The notes under the pieces are model-generated. The model was not told the DNA's origin and made no database searches. It worked only from the letters and a program-made list of their open reading frames with translations. A stretch of 64,000 bases of DNA, from assembly GCA_004294445.1 (NCBI GenBank), contig REAZ01000012.1, positions 88,455-152,454 on the forward strand. Direction: 5' to 3'. A program made the translations under genes and the position numbers. Below, piece after piece: positions 9,625-18,886 of the stretch; position 1 is the first letter of the stretch; every line of letters begins with the position of its first letter. The DNA comes from Cytophagales bacterium (GTDB lineage: Bacteria > Bacteroidota > Bacteroidia > Cytophagales > Thermoflexibacteraceae).

Positions 9625-12600
9625 ATGAAAAAAACACAACTTTATCGCCTTCTTATCGCAGTCATTGTGTGGCTGATATGCACACAAAACCCGATACAAG
9701 CAGTAGCACAAGTTGCTAAGTTAGCCAACGAAGCCACTTTTTTGCAAGATGTGAAAACGGCTCTTTCCAAATCTGCCAGCCGCAGGGCGGGCGAAACTGC
9801 TGTAAAGTTTGAGGCTACTTGGGCTAAACTAAATGCAGACCAAAAGAAAAAAGTGTATGAAATTAGTCATTCTATTTCCATAAAAGCCTTAGACCCTTTG
9901 GTGCAGTTAGAGAATTTTTATGGCTGCATTACGGCACTCATCGAGGTAAAAAAAGCACCTACTGATGAAGTTACAAAGTTCATAAATGTTGCAGGGCAGA
10001 CTGCCGAATCGTACAATTATAGTGTGCATATTCTTTCGCGTTTCTTTACCACTTCGCGGGTTTTCTTAGAGGAAAATCTATTATACAAATCTTCTTACTA
10101 TAATTTGCAACTATCTAAGAATCCGCAGTTTTCTTTTGAGTTCGTTAATGCTGCAACGGAGGCTTTGAGGGAAGACATCAAAGCAGCAGCAGCAGATACT
10201 TTGGCAGTGGTGGAAGCCCCCTCAACAGAGTCGGACACTTCTGGATTTTTGAGCGGAGATGATGCTTTTAAGTTTGATAGTGAGTCTTCTGCCGCCCCAA
10301 TAGATACTATAGACTACAGCCGTCCCGTTTTCGAAAAGCCCATCGCCAAGCCCGTTTCAGGACCTATCATCAAATTTGGAACTATAGATTTGGATATGTT
10401 CTCGCAGTACGACACGCTCAAAATAACAGGTACTACAGGCAAATTGGAGCTGGTTGCTTACAGTTTTCATGGCATAGGCGGCAAGACAGACTGGTCGGGA
10501 GAGGGAATATCTGCAACTGATTTATTTTGCGAATTGGATAATTATGAGTTTAATACACGAATACCCGCCGTTAGTGCCAAATACTGTATGCTTACCTATA
10601 AATCCAAAACAGACGGCAAGGTGTTAGGCGATTTCGAATACAAAAGTGAGCGAAGAAGCAAGAAGGAGTATAGCCAATATCCTAAATTTACTTCTTATTA
10701 TGCCGATGCTGTAGTAAAAAATTTGGCAAAAGAAGTAACTTACAAAGGTGGGTGTAGCTTGGTAGGCAGGCGTTTTACAAGTGTGAACCTGAGTAATTTG
10801 CCTTCTAAAATCACCATTAGCAAGGGTGGGAAAAAGAAATTTGAGGCAAGTTCAAAGCAAGAGTTTATTTTTTCGGACTCCCTCATTACCAATCCTTTGA
10901 CCCAAGTACGTATTTTCATGAGGAATAATGATAGCCTATACATAGACCACATAGGGGCGCAACTACGCTATAATCTTGGGACGGGACTTTTGCGCGCCAG
11001 AAAGGAAAAACATGAGTATCGCTATACGCCATTTTTTGACTCCTATCATCGCATGGAAATTTTTGCAGACTACGTAGAGTGGAATGTTACCCAAGACAGT
11101 ATGACCATCGCAATGCTCACAGGTAATATCCCTGACTCTGCCAAAGTGAGTATTGCCGAAGACCCTAACAAAAAAGCCAAGCTCAAGGGACTTAATGCGA
11201 TAGACGAAGAAGAAATGAAAAAACAGCAAGAAAAAGAAGCCAACAAAAGCGATAAGGAAAAGCAAAAAGACGCAGAAAAGGCAAAAAAAGAAGCAGAAAA
11301 AGCAAAGAAAAATGAAGGATTTAATCCTGATGTGATGGAAGTATCGGGCAGACCGCAATCTGACTACAGCCTAAGCAAAAATCCGAAGGCAAAAGGCAAA
11401 GGAGCGGAAAGTGAAGGGGTGAAAAACTATGCAGAAGACATTAGTGCCGACAAAGTGAGGGCAGAAATTCGCTCTATGGATTATTTTAATGATTTTGAGT
11501 ACGTGAGGCTAAAAGGTTTGAACGATTTTCACCCTTTAGCGGCTGCTTTGGCATACAGCAAGCAAGTAAAATCCACAAAATTCTCGATGGGTGGCTTGGC
11601 AAAATTTACTAAACGCAAGCCCGAACACATACGCCAAGCCATGAAAAGTTTGCAAAGATTGGGCTACATCAACTTAGATGCAGTGTCTATCTACAGCGAC
11701 TCTGCTCGCCTCACGCGCAAAGGGGTGCTTTATGCCAATGCCTATAATAGCTTGGTAGATTATGATAAGTTAGAAATGTTTTCTATGTCGGAGGGTGCGC
11801 ATAGCAATATGAAATTAGACCTCAATACCAACGATTTAATTGTGCATGATGTACCTTATTTTCCGCTTCGCCGCCATCCTAAATCCGAAGAAGAGGATGC
11901 GGATACTTTGCCAAAAGACAAATTAGATGTATGGGCAAAACCGAAAAGCAAAAAAGTGATTATAAAGCAAAATAGGAAAATAGTTTTTGATGGAGAGATA
12001 GAGGCTACTTCCCAAGCAAGATACAGGGCAAAAGGGTTTGAATTCAACTACGATACTTTCCAAATAGCTATGAAAGAAGCAGATATAGCCTTTATAGAGC
12101 GAGATTCTGCCAATCGTCCTGTCAGAGATTCTACAGGTAACTACAAAGAAATGGCAAATAAAATCAAAGGTTCAAACGGAGTGCTAAGGCTTGCTTATCC
12201 TAAAAATAAGTCGGGAGAACTTCCCCGCTTTTTGCAACAATCCTCACCTTATCCATATTTTGCAGCCGAACCTGGTGCCTACATTGCATTTGATGGCTCA
12301 GAAATATTAGAAGGCTCTTATAGCCAACAAGATAGCGCAAGCAAGAGGAATAAAGTGAGAATAGACTTGGAGAAGTTTCGCATGGACAGCCTAACCACAC
12401 GCGGTATAGAGAAAACGGTCTTAGACGGAATGTTTCGTAGCAATGGCATTTTTCCTGATTTTAGGATTACTGCCCGTATCATGCCCGATAAGGCTTTTGG
12501 CTTTATGCACGATTTCAAACAGCACAAGGACTCCTTAGATGCCTCTCCTCCGCGTGAGTTTCCTAACGGATATCCACTCTATACGGATGCACTTGGCACA

Positions 12601-15159
12601 AAGAAGGCTTCTACAGCTATTTTTACCGACCACGATGACACTGAAAAATGGGCGTATGATATTCATGAAAAAAATGGCAAAGACGTTACTAATCAATGGA
12701 ATATCATGATGGACAATGGCGGTATTCGTGGTAATGGGAAAATAAATTACCTGACTGCCCAGCTAAGTTCTAATGACTACGTGTTTTTCCCCGATTCAGC
12801 AACTACACTCGGAAAAATGCAGAAAAACAAGAAAATGGTATTAAAGCCCGACTTAGGCAAGAGCAAATCAGAACTTGCTAAAATGGCTTTGGAAAAACCT
12901 GCATCTTGGGGCTTTATAGAGGCTACACCCGACTTAAATGGCACAAGTTACCCTGATGTAAAAATGGCTAACTTCCAAATGAATTGGGCTGTAAAGGCAG
13001 ATAGTATGCGTCTTAGCACTACCAAAATGAAGAATGAAAAAACCAAAAAAGACTCCACTTTGGCTTTCGAAATTTATGGGAAGCCCTCTGCCTATAAGTT
13101 AGATGCCAATGATAATTCGCTCATTAGCTCTTTTGTAGGAACGCTGGTGCTAAACCCTAAACAATTAGCAGGAGATGGCATCATTCAGAACAAGGGGGCT
13201 GAAGCAAAATCTGATAATTTTGCTTTTCAGATGACTAAATACCACGCTGATAATGCAAGCTATTTCAAAATAAAGTCTTCTGACCCTAAAAAACCCGCAT
13301 TATTTGCAAAGAACGTAAAGATTGATTATGACTTGGAGCAAAGATTCTCCGAAATTATAAGCAATAACCCTCAAGCACTCAATTTCTCATTCCCTTACGT
13401 TGCTTATGCTACCTCATTGGGGGCAGCCCGATGGGAATTTGATAGCAAAAAAGTGCTTATGAATGTTGCCGCAGGTACTGACGCAAGTACCTCTATCTTT
13501 CGCTCTATCAACCAAAAACCTGATAGCATGAATCTTTCTTTTAATGGTACTAATGCACTTTATGACATCAATGACCACACGCTCAAAATTGGCGGTGTAC
13601 CTTTTATCCGCTCAGTAGATGCCGAAATAGTACCTCACAAAGACAGTGCGTATGTTACTGTAAGGCGTGATGGCAAAATGGACGAAATACGAAACTGTAG
13701 TATGCGAATTATGATTGGAGGAGATACTGCTCACGTACTTTACCAAGCCAATATCAAGATTAATAATAGCCAAGATTACGAGGGCAACGGAATTTATTAC
13801 TACACCAACGATATAGCTACTACCTATAAAATCAAGTTCAATCAATTTCTATTCGACCAAATAGACGCAACAGTAGAAACTGACCGCAAATTTACTTATG
13901 CAGAGGCAACAATAGAAGAAGATGATAATTTTGAAAAGCAGGGAGGCAAGCAGTTCAAAGGGACAGTGAAAATGTATGCAACACGCAAAGACCTTGTTTT
14001 TGAGGGCTTTACACGAGATTCTGATGACCCTAATGGCTTTTGGGTAGCTACTAACGTAGGTGAGTCTGTAATTACTTATACGGGAAAGGAAAAATCGGAA
14101 GACAAGCAAGACTTAGAAACGGGTATCTTCTTAAATCTTGATAAAGATAATGAAAATGGCTTGTACAGTGTTATTAATAAGCCATTGGAAGGTAAGAAAA
14201 ATGATAATAAAGTATTATTTAAGCCTGACGAAGGTTCTATCATCAAGCAAGACCCAAAAACCAAAAAGCAGGTAATTGCTGTTACTGAAAGACAAGCTAC
14301 AGATGAAGCCACCAAAACAGAGGCTAACTATATAGGAAATAGATTTGCTTATAGCAATTCCTCTGGAGAACTTGATTTTGAGGGGAATATTGATATATTT
14401 GCCCATAACACCAAAAATTTCAACTTAAAAACATCTTGTATTGGGACTGGTAACTTCAAAAATAACCAATACTCGCTGAATACTATGCTCACTATAGACT
14501 TGGGAGAACTTGCGGGAGATGCCTTCAAAGAAATGGCAAGTAACATTCTCACGCAGGCAGACGCAGACGAATCGCCTATTAAAATAGACGACAATTTGCT
14601 CTATAAAGTAGCCGCACAAGTCAGTGCCGATGAAATGAAATCTTACCTCAAAAAAGTACAAAATGACAGGGGAGAACTTTCAAGGGTTTTAGACAAGAAA
14701 GCGTTGGTAATTTCTGATGTTACGCTCAAATGGAACAAGCTATATAAGGCATTCTATAGCACAGGCGACATTCAGTTGGCAAATATTTACAACAAAAATG
14801 TAAACCAGTTGGTAAAAGGATATATAGAAATCCCAATGGAGCCAAACGAAATAGACAAAACCAAATCTACGCTCAATATCTATTTGGAAATCAGCAAAAA
14901 TCGTTGGTATTATTTCTCTTATCGCGGTGGTAAACTTCATTTAGTTTCTTCCAATGCAAAATTTAATGACATTGCCGACCCTAAGAAAAAGCAAAGCAAA
15001 GATGGCTATGAACTTTTAGAAAGAGCCGCAAAATCGACCTTCTTAAGTCGTTTCCGCCAAGCATACTTAAACTTAGATACGCCTGTAGAGGAAGAAGAGG
15101 AGGAAGACGATAGCGAAACCATCAAAAAGGAAAAAGATGACGGGGACGGCAAAAAGTAA
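9625..15159 (+). CDS. Very large exported protein of unknown function (1844 residues)
   Basis: The protein begins with a signal peptide (about residues 1-30, ending near AVAQ) and has no further obvious membrane segment. About residues 528-565 form a Lys/Glu/Ala-rich charged linker, and the C-terminus (from about 1820) is a run of acidic residues followed by Lys/Asp-rich sequence. The rest alternates short hydrophobic and polar stretches rich in Asp, Asn and aromatic residues, as expected of beta-strand-rich periplasmic or cell-surface proteins. I recognise no catalytic motif and no T9SS tail. I believe similar giant exported proteins occur in other Cytophagales, but cannot verify this. dtd follows after 12 nt, probably in the same transcript. 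What it does is not known. Confidence 0.8.
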   Translation: MKKTQLYRLLIAVIVWLICTQNPIQAVAQVAKLANEATFLQDVKTALSKSASRRAGETAVKFEATWAKLNADQKKKVYEISHSISIKALDPLVQLENFYGCITALIEVKKAPTDEVTKFINVAGQTAESYNYSVHILSRFFTTSRVFLEENLLYKSSYYNLQLSKNPQFSFEFVNAATEALREDIKAAAADTLAVVEAPSTESDTSGFLSGDDAFKFDSESSAAPIDTIDYSRPVFEKPIAKPVSGPIIKFGTIDLDMFSQYDTLKITGTTGKLELVAYSFHGIGGKTDWSGEGISATDLFCELDNYEFNTRIPAVSAKYCMLTYKSKTDGKVLGDFEYKSERRSKKEYSQYPKFTSYYADAVVKNLAKEVTYKGGCSLVGRRFTSVNLSNLPSKITISKGGKKKFEASSKQEFIFSDSLITNPLTQVRIFMRNNDSLYIDHIGAQLRYNLGTGLLRARKEKHEYRYTPFFDSYHRMEIFADYVEWNVTQDSMTIAMLTGNIPDSAKVSIAEDPNKKAKLKGLNAIDEEEMKKQQEKEANKSDKEKQKDAEKAKKEAEKAKKNEGFNPDVMEVSGRPQSDYSLSKNPKAKGKGAESEGVKNYAEDISADKVRAEIRSMDYFNDFEYVRLKGLNDFHPLAAALAYSKQVKSTKFSMGGLAKFTKRKPEHIRQAMKSLQRLGYINLDAVSIYSDSARLTRKGVLYANAYNSLVDYDKLEMFSMSEGAHSNMKLDLNTNDLIVHDVPYFPLRRHPKSEEEDADTLPKDKLDVWAKPKSKKVIIKQNRKIVFDGEIEATSQARYRAKGFEFNYDTFQIAMKEADIAFIERDSANRPVRDSTGNYKEMANKIKGSNGVLRLAYPKNKSGELPRFLQQSSPYPYFAAEPGAYIAFDGSEILEGSYSQQDSASKRNKVRIDLEKFRMDSLTTRGIEKTVLDGMFRSNGIFPDFRITARIMPDKAFGFMHDFKQHKDSLDASPPREFPNGYPLYTDALGTKKASTAIFTDHDDTEKWAYDIHEKNGKDVTNQWNIMMDNGGIRGNGKINYLTAQLSSNDYVFFPDSATTLGKMQKNKKMVLKPDLGKSKSELAKMALEKPASWGFIEATPDLNGTSYPDVKMANFQMNWAVKADSMRLSTTKMKNEKTKKDSTLAFEIYGKPSAYKLDANDNSLISSFVGTLVLNPKQLAGDGIIQNKGAEAKSDNFAFQMTKYHADNASYFKIKSSDPKKPALFAKNVKIDYDLEQRFSEIISNNPQALNFSFPYVAYATSLGAARWEFDSKKVLMNVAAGTDASTSIFRSINQKPDSMNLSFNGTNALYDINDHTLKIGGVPFIRSVDAEIVPHKDSAYVTVRRDGKMDEIRNCSMRIMIGGDTAHVLYQANIKINNSQDYEGNGIYYYTNDIATTYKIKFNQFLFDQIDATVETDRKFTYAEATIEEDDNFEKQGGKQFKGTVKMYATRKDLVFEGFTRDSDDPNGFWVATNVGESVITYTGKEKSEDKQDLETGIFLNLDKDNENGLYSVINKPLEGKKNDNKVLFKPDEGSIIKQDPKTKKQVIAVTERQATDEATKTEANYIGNRFAYSNSSGELDFEGNIDIFAHNTKNFNLKTSCIGTGNFKNNQYSLNTMLTIDLGELAGDAFKEMASNILTQADADESPIKIDDNLLYKVAAQVSADEMKSYLKKVQNDRGELSRVLDKKALVISDVTLKWNKLYKAFYSTGDIQLANIYNKNVNQLVKGYIEIPMEPNEIDKTKSTLNIYLEISKNRWYYFSYRGGKLHLVSSNAKFNDIADPKKKQSKDGYELLERAAKSTFLSRFRQAYLNLDTPVEEEEEEDDSETIKKEKDDGDGKK

Positions 15160-15171
15160 GAACAAATAATT

Positions 15172-15624
15172 ATGATTGCAGTAATTCAGCGTGTTTCTTC
15201 TGCCTCCGTACGGATAAGCGAAGAAATCAAAGGGCAAATAAACAGTGGCTATCTAATCCTGCTTGGCATAGGGCAGGAAGATGGCACAGAAGACGTAGAT
15301 TGGCTTACGAGCAAAATAGTCAATCTGCGGATTTTCGGAGATGCTGATGGCAAAATGAATCTGTCTTTGCAAGAAATAGGCGGTGATATTCTGCTCATTA
15401 GCCAGTTTACACTCCACGCAAGCACCAAAAAAGGTAACAGACCTTCCTTCATAGAGGCAGCAAGACCAGAAATAGCCATTCCTATTTATGCACAAACGAT
15501 AAAAAGTTTTGAAGAAAAATTAGGAAAAAAAATACAAACAGGCGAGTTTGGGGCAGACATGAAAGTAAGCCTAACCAATGACGGTCCCGTTACGATTGTT
15601 ATCGATACAAAGAATAAAAAATAG
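15172..15624 (+). CDS. dtd: D-aminoacyl-tRNA deacylase
   Basis: A protein of 150 residues, the full length of the DTD family. It hydrolyses D-aminoacyl-tRNAs (and glycyl-tRNA-Ala) so that D-amino acids do not enter translation. Family landmarks are the start MIAVIQRVSSASV, the SQFTLHAST segment (family active-site motif SQFTL) and the cross-subunit GPVT motif near the end (NDGPVTIVID). It lies 12 nt after the giant exported-protein gene and is followed by a strong terminator. Confidence 0.96.
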   Translation: MIAVIQRVSSASVRISEEIKGQINSGYLILLGIGQEDGTEDVDWLTSKIVNLRIFGDADGKMNLSLQEIGGDILLISQFTLHASTKKGNRPSFIEAARPEIAIPIYAQTIKSFEEKLGKKIQTGEFGADMKVSLTNDGPVTIVIDTKNKK

Positions 15625-15633
15625 CAAAACGCA

Positions 15634-15667
15634 AAAAAGAGTTCGTCAGCGATGGCGAACTCTTTTT
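15634..15667. terminator. Intrinsic terminator after dtd
   Basis: A 12-bp perfect stem (15634-15645 with 15656-15667, core AAAAAGAGTTCG) with a 10-nt loop. The stem itself ends in T on the plus strand and in A read on the other strand, so it can serve dtd and the convergent acyl-CoA dehydrogenase gene. Confidence 0.8.
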
Positions 15668-15712
15668 CATGTTTTGTACCTCAGTCAAGACAAAAATGTG
15701 CTTTCTTTTGTA

Positions 15713-17509
15713 TTACCAAGCGTATGCACCATGCTCAATCAATACCTCTGCTACAGCCCTACGCGCCTCTTTGGTGTTGTAAGGATTCATTTTTGTATAA
15801 CGCTTCACGCCCATAAGCAATACTTTCATTTTATCGCCTTTGGCATAGCCGTTAATTGCTTCTTTGGCAGCTACTTCCAATTTATTAACCGCTTCTACCA
15901 AATAAACTTTTGCCATATTTATTTGTGATTCGCAAGCCTTTTCGCCACGCACACCTACTAATTTTTCTGTACGCAAAATAGTAGATTCGGCGGCATAAGT
16001 TTCGATAATCATATCGGCAATATTCATCATGATTTCCTGCTCGCTTTCAAAGTTCGCTCCCAAAGTTTGCAAGGCATCGCCCGCTACCATAAGGATTGCC
16101 TTTTTCATATTTTTGACTACTTCTTTCTCTTCTGCAAAAAATACAGAATTATCTATAGAAGTCATGTTTGGCACTGAAGTCAATTCTTTGGCTACTGCCA
16201 TTGCAGGCTGCATAAAATCAAGTTCGCCCTTCATTGCCCGTTTTACTATCATACCGACCAAAAGCATACGATTTATTTCGTTTGTGCCTTCATAAATTCT
16301 TGAAATTCTGGAATCTCTGTAGGCTCTTGCCATTGGTGCTTCTTCTGAAAAACCCATGCCGCCATATACTTGGATGCCCTCATCTACTATGTAATCAAGC
16401 ACTTCTGAGCCATGTACTTTCATAATAGCACACTCAATCGCAAACTGCTCCAACGCCTTTAGCTTTGCTTCGGCATCGGGCATACCTTCGGCAATGAAAG
16501 CATTTATTTTGTCTTCGATGTTTTGCCCCGCCCTATACGCTGCCGACTCCGTAGCATATATTTTCAATGCCATTTCGCCCAATTTGTGTTTGATAGCCCC
16601 AAAAGTAGCTATGGAAACGCCAAATTGTTTTCTTTCTTTGGCATAGGTTGCCGAAAGAGAAACAACTTCCTTGCAGCCACCTATTACGCCTGCTCCTAAT
16701 TTGATACGACCAATATTTAGGATATTTACAGCGATTTTGAACCCATTTTGACGGGCAGAAAGCAAGTTTTCTACAGGAACCTTGCAGTCATTAAAAAATA
16801 CTTGGCGAGTAGAGGAGCCTTTGATGCCTAATTTTTTCTCCTCATCGCCCATCGTGATGCCCTCGTAGGTTCTTTCTACAATAAAGGCAGAGAGGTTTTT
16901 ATCGTCATCTATTTTTGCAAAAACAATCAATAAATCAGCAAAGCCAGCATTAGAAATCCACATTTTCTGACCTGTGATAAGGTAGTGCGTACCTTCGGCA
17001 TTAAGTACGGCTTTGGTTTTGCCAGAGTTAGCATCAGAGCCTGCATTAGGCTCGGTGAGGCAGTAGCAACCTACCCACTCAGCAGTAGCAAGTTTTGGCA
17101 AGTATTTCTTTTTTTGTTCTTCGTTGCCGTAGTAGAGAATTGGCAAAGTACCAATCCCTGTATGCGCACCATAAGCAGTTGAAAAAGAACCACTTTCCCC
17201 AAATGTGTCAGCAATTAGCATGGACGTATTGAAGCTCATGCCCAAGCCGCCATACTCTTCGGGAATAGAAACGCCAAGCAAGCCAAGATCGCCTGCTTTC
17301 TGCATAAGACCACGCATAAAGCCCTCTTCCATGCTATCCATACGATGCACATGAGGGGTTATCTCTTTGCGAATAAAGTCTTGGCAGGCTGCTGCCATTG
17401 CTTTTTGCTCTTCGGAAAACTCTTCAGGAATGAAAATATCTTGTACCTCTGATTCTTTGATGAGGAACTCACCACCTTTGAGTGCCTCTCTCGTTGCTTC
17501 TGCTACCAT
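15713..17509 (-). CDS. Acyl-CoA dehydrogenase, long (VLCAD-like) form
   Basis: A protein of 598 residues. The first two thirds are a standard FAD acyl-CoA dehydrogenase: an N-terminal helical domain, the middle beta domain with CYCLTEPNAGSDA and KMWISNAGF, and a C-terminal helical domain with the catalytic Glu at about residue 407 in RIYEGTNEINRM. A further helical extension of about 170 residues is typical of the VLCAD/ACAD9-like branch. The enzyme performs the first step of fatty-acid beta-oxidation. Exact chain-length preference cannot be read from sequence. The promoter region (17558-17620) carries two copies of a palindrome around a -7 box, which suggests repression by a dimeric regulator. 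A MaoC-family hydratase gene lies just upstream on the same strand. Confidence 0.95.
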   Translation of the reverse strand: MVAEATREALKGGEFLIKESEVQDIFIPEEFSEEQKAMAAACQDFIRKEITPHVHRMDSMEEGFMRGLMQKAGDLGLLGVSIPEEYGGLGMSFNTSMLIADTFGESGSFSTAYGAHTGIGTLPILYYGNEEQKKKYLPKLATAEWVGCYCLTEPNAGSDANSGKTKAVLNAEGTHYLITGQKMWISNAGFADLLIVFAKIDDDKNLSAFIVERTYEGITMGDEEKKLGIKGSSTRQVFFNDCKVPVENLLSARQNGFKIAVNILNIGRIKLGAGVIGGCKEVVSLSATYAKERKQFGVSIATFGAIKHKLGEMALKIYATESAAYRAGQNIEDKINAFIAEGMPDAEAKLKALEQFAIECAIMKVHGSEVLDYIVDEGIQVYGGMGFSEEAPMARAYRDSRISRIYEGTNEINRMLLVGMIVKRAMKGELDFMQPAMAVAKELTSVPNMTSIDNSVFFAEEKEVVKNMKKAILMVAGDALQTLGANFESEQEIMMNIADMIIETYAAESTILRTEKLVGVRGEKACESQINMAKVYLVEAVNKLEVAAKEAINGYAKGDKMKVLLMGVKRYTKMNPYNTKEARRAVAEVLIEHGAYAW

Positions 17510-17557
17510 TATGTTGTTGTTTAATATTCTAAAGTTTGATGTTCTTTTATTGACGAA

Positions 17558-17577
17558 ATGTTATGCACGCATACTAT
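17558..17577. promoter_or_regulatory. Operator copy 1, downstream of the acyl-CoA dehydrogenase -7 box
   Basis: ATGTTATGCACGCATACTAT. One half-site is identical to the copy at 17601-17620, the other is degenerate. Its centre is 43 bp from the second copy. On the minus strand it falls just after the expected transcription start. Confidence 0.55.
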
Positions 17578-17584
17578 TACAACG

Positions 17585-17592
17585 CAAATATA
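17585..17592 (-). promoter_or_regulatory. -7 promoter box of the acyl-CoA dehydrogenase gene
   Basis: TATATTTG on the minus strand, an exact match to TAnnTTTG, lies between the two operator copies. The -33 region would fall inside operator copy 2. Confidence 0.55.
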
Positions 17593-17600
17593 AGAAAAAA

Positions 17601-17620
17601 ATGTTATGCACGCATAACAT
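17601..17620. promoter_or_regulatory. Operator copy 2, perfect 9-2-9 palindrome
   Basis: ATGTTATGC-AC-GCATAACAT: a perfect 9-bp inverted repeat with a 2-bp spacer, covering the presumed -33 region of the acyl-CoA dehydrogenase promoter. Size and symmetry suit a TetR-, GntR- or MarR-type dimer. The regulator gene is not in the neighbourhood. Confidence 0.65.
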
Positions 17621-17643
17621 TTTTCAGATTTTTTTTTCAGACT

Positions 17644-18063
17644 TTAAAATTTTTTTTCGTTTATCACTTCCGCACTTCCATCTACACATATTTTCTTATT
17701 CCCTTCTTGGAATATCTGTGTAGCAATCAGGGCTTTATGTTTTTTCTCATCTACTTCTTTGATGGTAAAGACTGCCTCGTATGCCGTATCTACAAACATA
17801 GGTCGCAAGAATTTGATGGCTTGGGTCAGATAAATCGTTCCCTCTGCTGGGAAGACCGTTCCTAAGACTTTTGAGAAAACACTACTTCCCAAAACACCAT
17901 GAATAATGGGTTTTTTGAAAGGTGTAAGGGCTGCATAGGCTTCGTCCCAATGAATAGGATTGCTATCACCAGAGAGTTTGATGAATAGATTTACATCATC
18001 TTGGGTAAATGAAAAACTGTGTCTGAACACGCTTCCTACTTGATTGGAGATGTTGTTGAGCAT
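17644..18063 (-). CDS. MaoC-family (R)-specific enoyl-CoA hydratase
   Basis: A protein of 139 residues with a single hot-dog domain. The hydratase-2 motif SGDSNPIHWD is intact, with catalytic D33 and H38, and the HGVLGSSVFSKVLG helix follows. PhaJ-type enzymes hydrate trans-2-enoyl-CoA to (R)-3-hydroxyacyl-CoA. With the acyl-CoA dehydrogenase 134 nt downstream, it points to fatty-acid breakdown or chain editing. A DUF3347 lipoprotein gene lies 20 nt upstream and may share a transcript. Confidence 0.88.
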   Translation of the reverse strand: MLNNISNQVGSVFRHSFSFTQDDVNLFIKLSGDSNPIHWDEAYAALTPFKKPIIHGVLGSSVFSKVLGTVFPAEGTIYLTQAIKFLRPMFVDTAYEAVFTIKEVDEKKHKALIATQIFQEGNKKICVDGSAEVINEKKF

Positions 18064-18083
18064 ATTTTTGTTTATATTTTGAC

Positions 18084-18638
18084 TTACTTAACTGCCAAAG
18101 TTTCATTAATCATACCACATCTGAGCATTTGGTCGCCGAAATATGGATTGCTGATTTCGCTTTTATCACTAAGCCAATAGGCTCCTTGGTTGTCAAAAGC
18201 CATAGGACAGTATTGCTGATGAAGCTCTTGGGCATTGCCACCAAACTGTTTAACAAGGATAAACAACTTTGCAGAAAGTTGGTAAAAGACCAATCTTTGT
18301 GCCTCTATGTCTTTTGCTTGCTTTATTTGTTCGGCATCTGCTTTAATACTCTGCAATGCATCGCTATTAACGGCACTCGCTAACTCCGCCGCCATTTTTT
18401 GCGTTTGGGCGAAATCAGAGGCTACAAAGGCATCTTTGAGTAGTAGATATGCTTTGATAATTGGGGCTATTTTTGCCTTTTCTACCTTGCTACTATCAAA
18501 AGTTGGCATTTCAATTTTGATCTTTGGCTTTTCTTGCTCGCTACTTTGGGGCGTTTCTGCTTGGGTGCTTTCTTTTTGCTCATTGCTTCCGCAAGCAGAG
18601 AATAGCATGATAGTACAAATAAAAATTATATGTTTCAT
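18084..18638 (-). CDS. DUF3347 lipoprotein
   Basis: A protein of 184 residues. The signal peptide ends in a lipobox (MLFSAC, Cys about residue 16), so this is a lipoprotein. The C-terminal half is a DUF3347 domain, recognised by YCPMAFDNQGAYWLSD, NPYFGDQMLRCG and the preceding helical region. The domain is common in Bacteroidota and is often seen near metal-efflux genes, but no efflux gene is near here. Conserved Cys and Met residues would suit metal binding (inference). A TAATTTTG -7 box lies on the minus strand at 18662-18669. Confidence 0.85.
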   Translation of the reverse strand: MKHIIFICTIMLFSACGSNEQKESTQAETPQSSEQEKPKIKIEMPTFDSSKVEKAKIAPIIKAYLLLKDAFVASDFAQTQKMAAELASAVNSDALQSIKADAEQIKQAKDIEAQRLVFYQLSAKLFILVKQFGGNAQELHQQYCPMAFDNQGAYWLSDKSEISNPYFGDQMLRCGMINETLAVK

Positions 18639-18886
18639 AGATTTTGAGTGATTATTCGAGTCAAAATTAAGGATATTTTTTTATTGTCCATATAATATGG
18701 GTTATTCAGGATAAAAAATGTTAATTTAAACACTTAGGTATCGAATTTGTCATTACCTTGTCAAGAAAACAAGTAAAAGATTAAAAATATGTTAAGATTT
18801 TTGATTTTCTACTTATTCTTTTTCTAAAACTTTAACTTTGTAAAATCACTATAAATCATTTGTTCAACGAAAATTAGAAATAATCC

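Noticed and set aside
11856..14940. Many minus-strand frames of 60-130 codons inside the 1844-residue gene
   Set aside because: They are shadows of a long, clearly coding plus-strand gene; none shows a recognisable motif.
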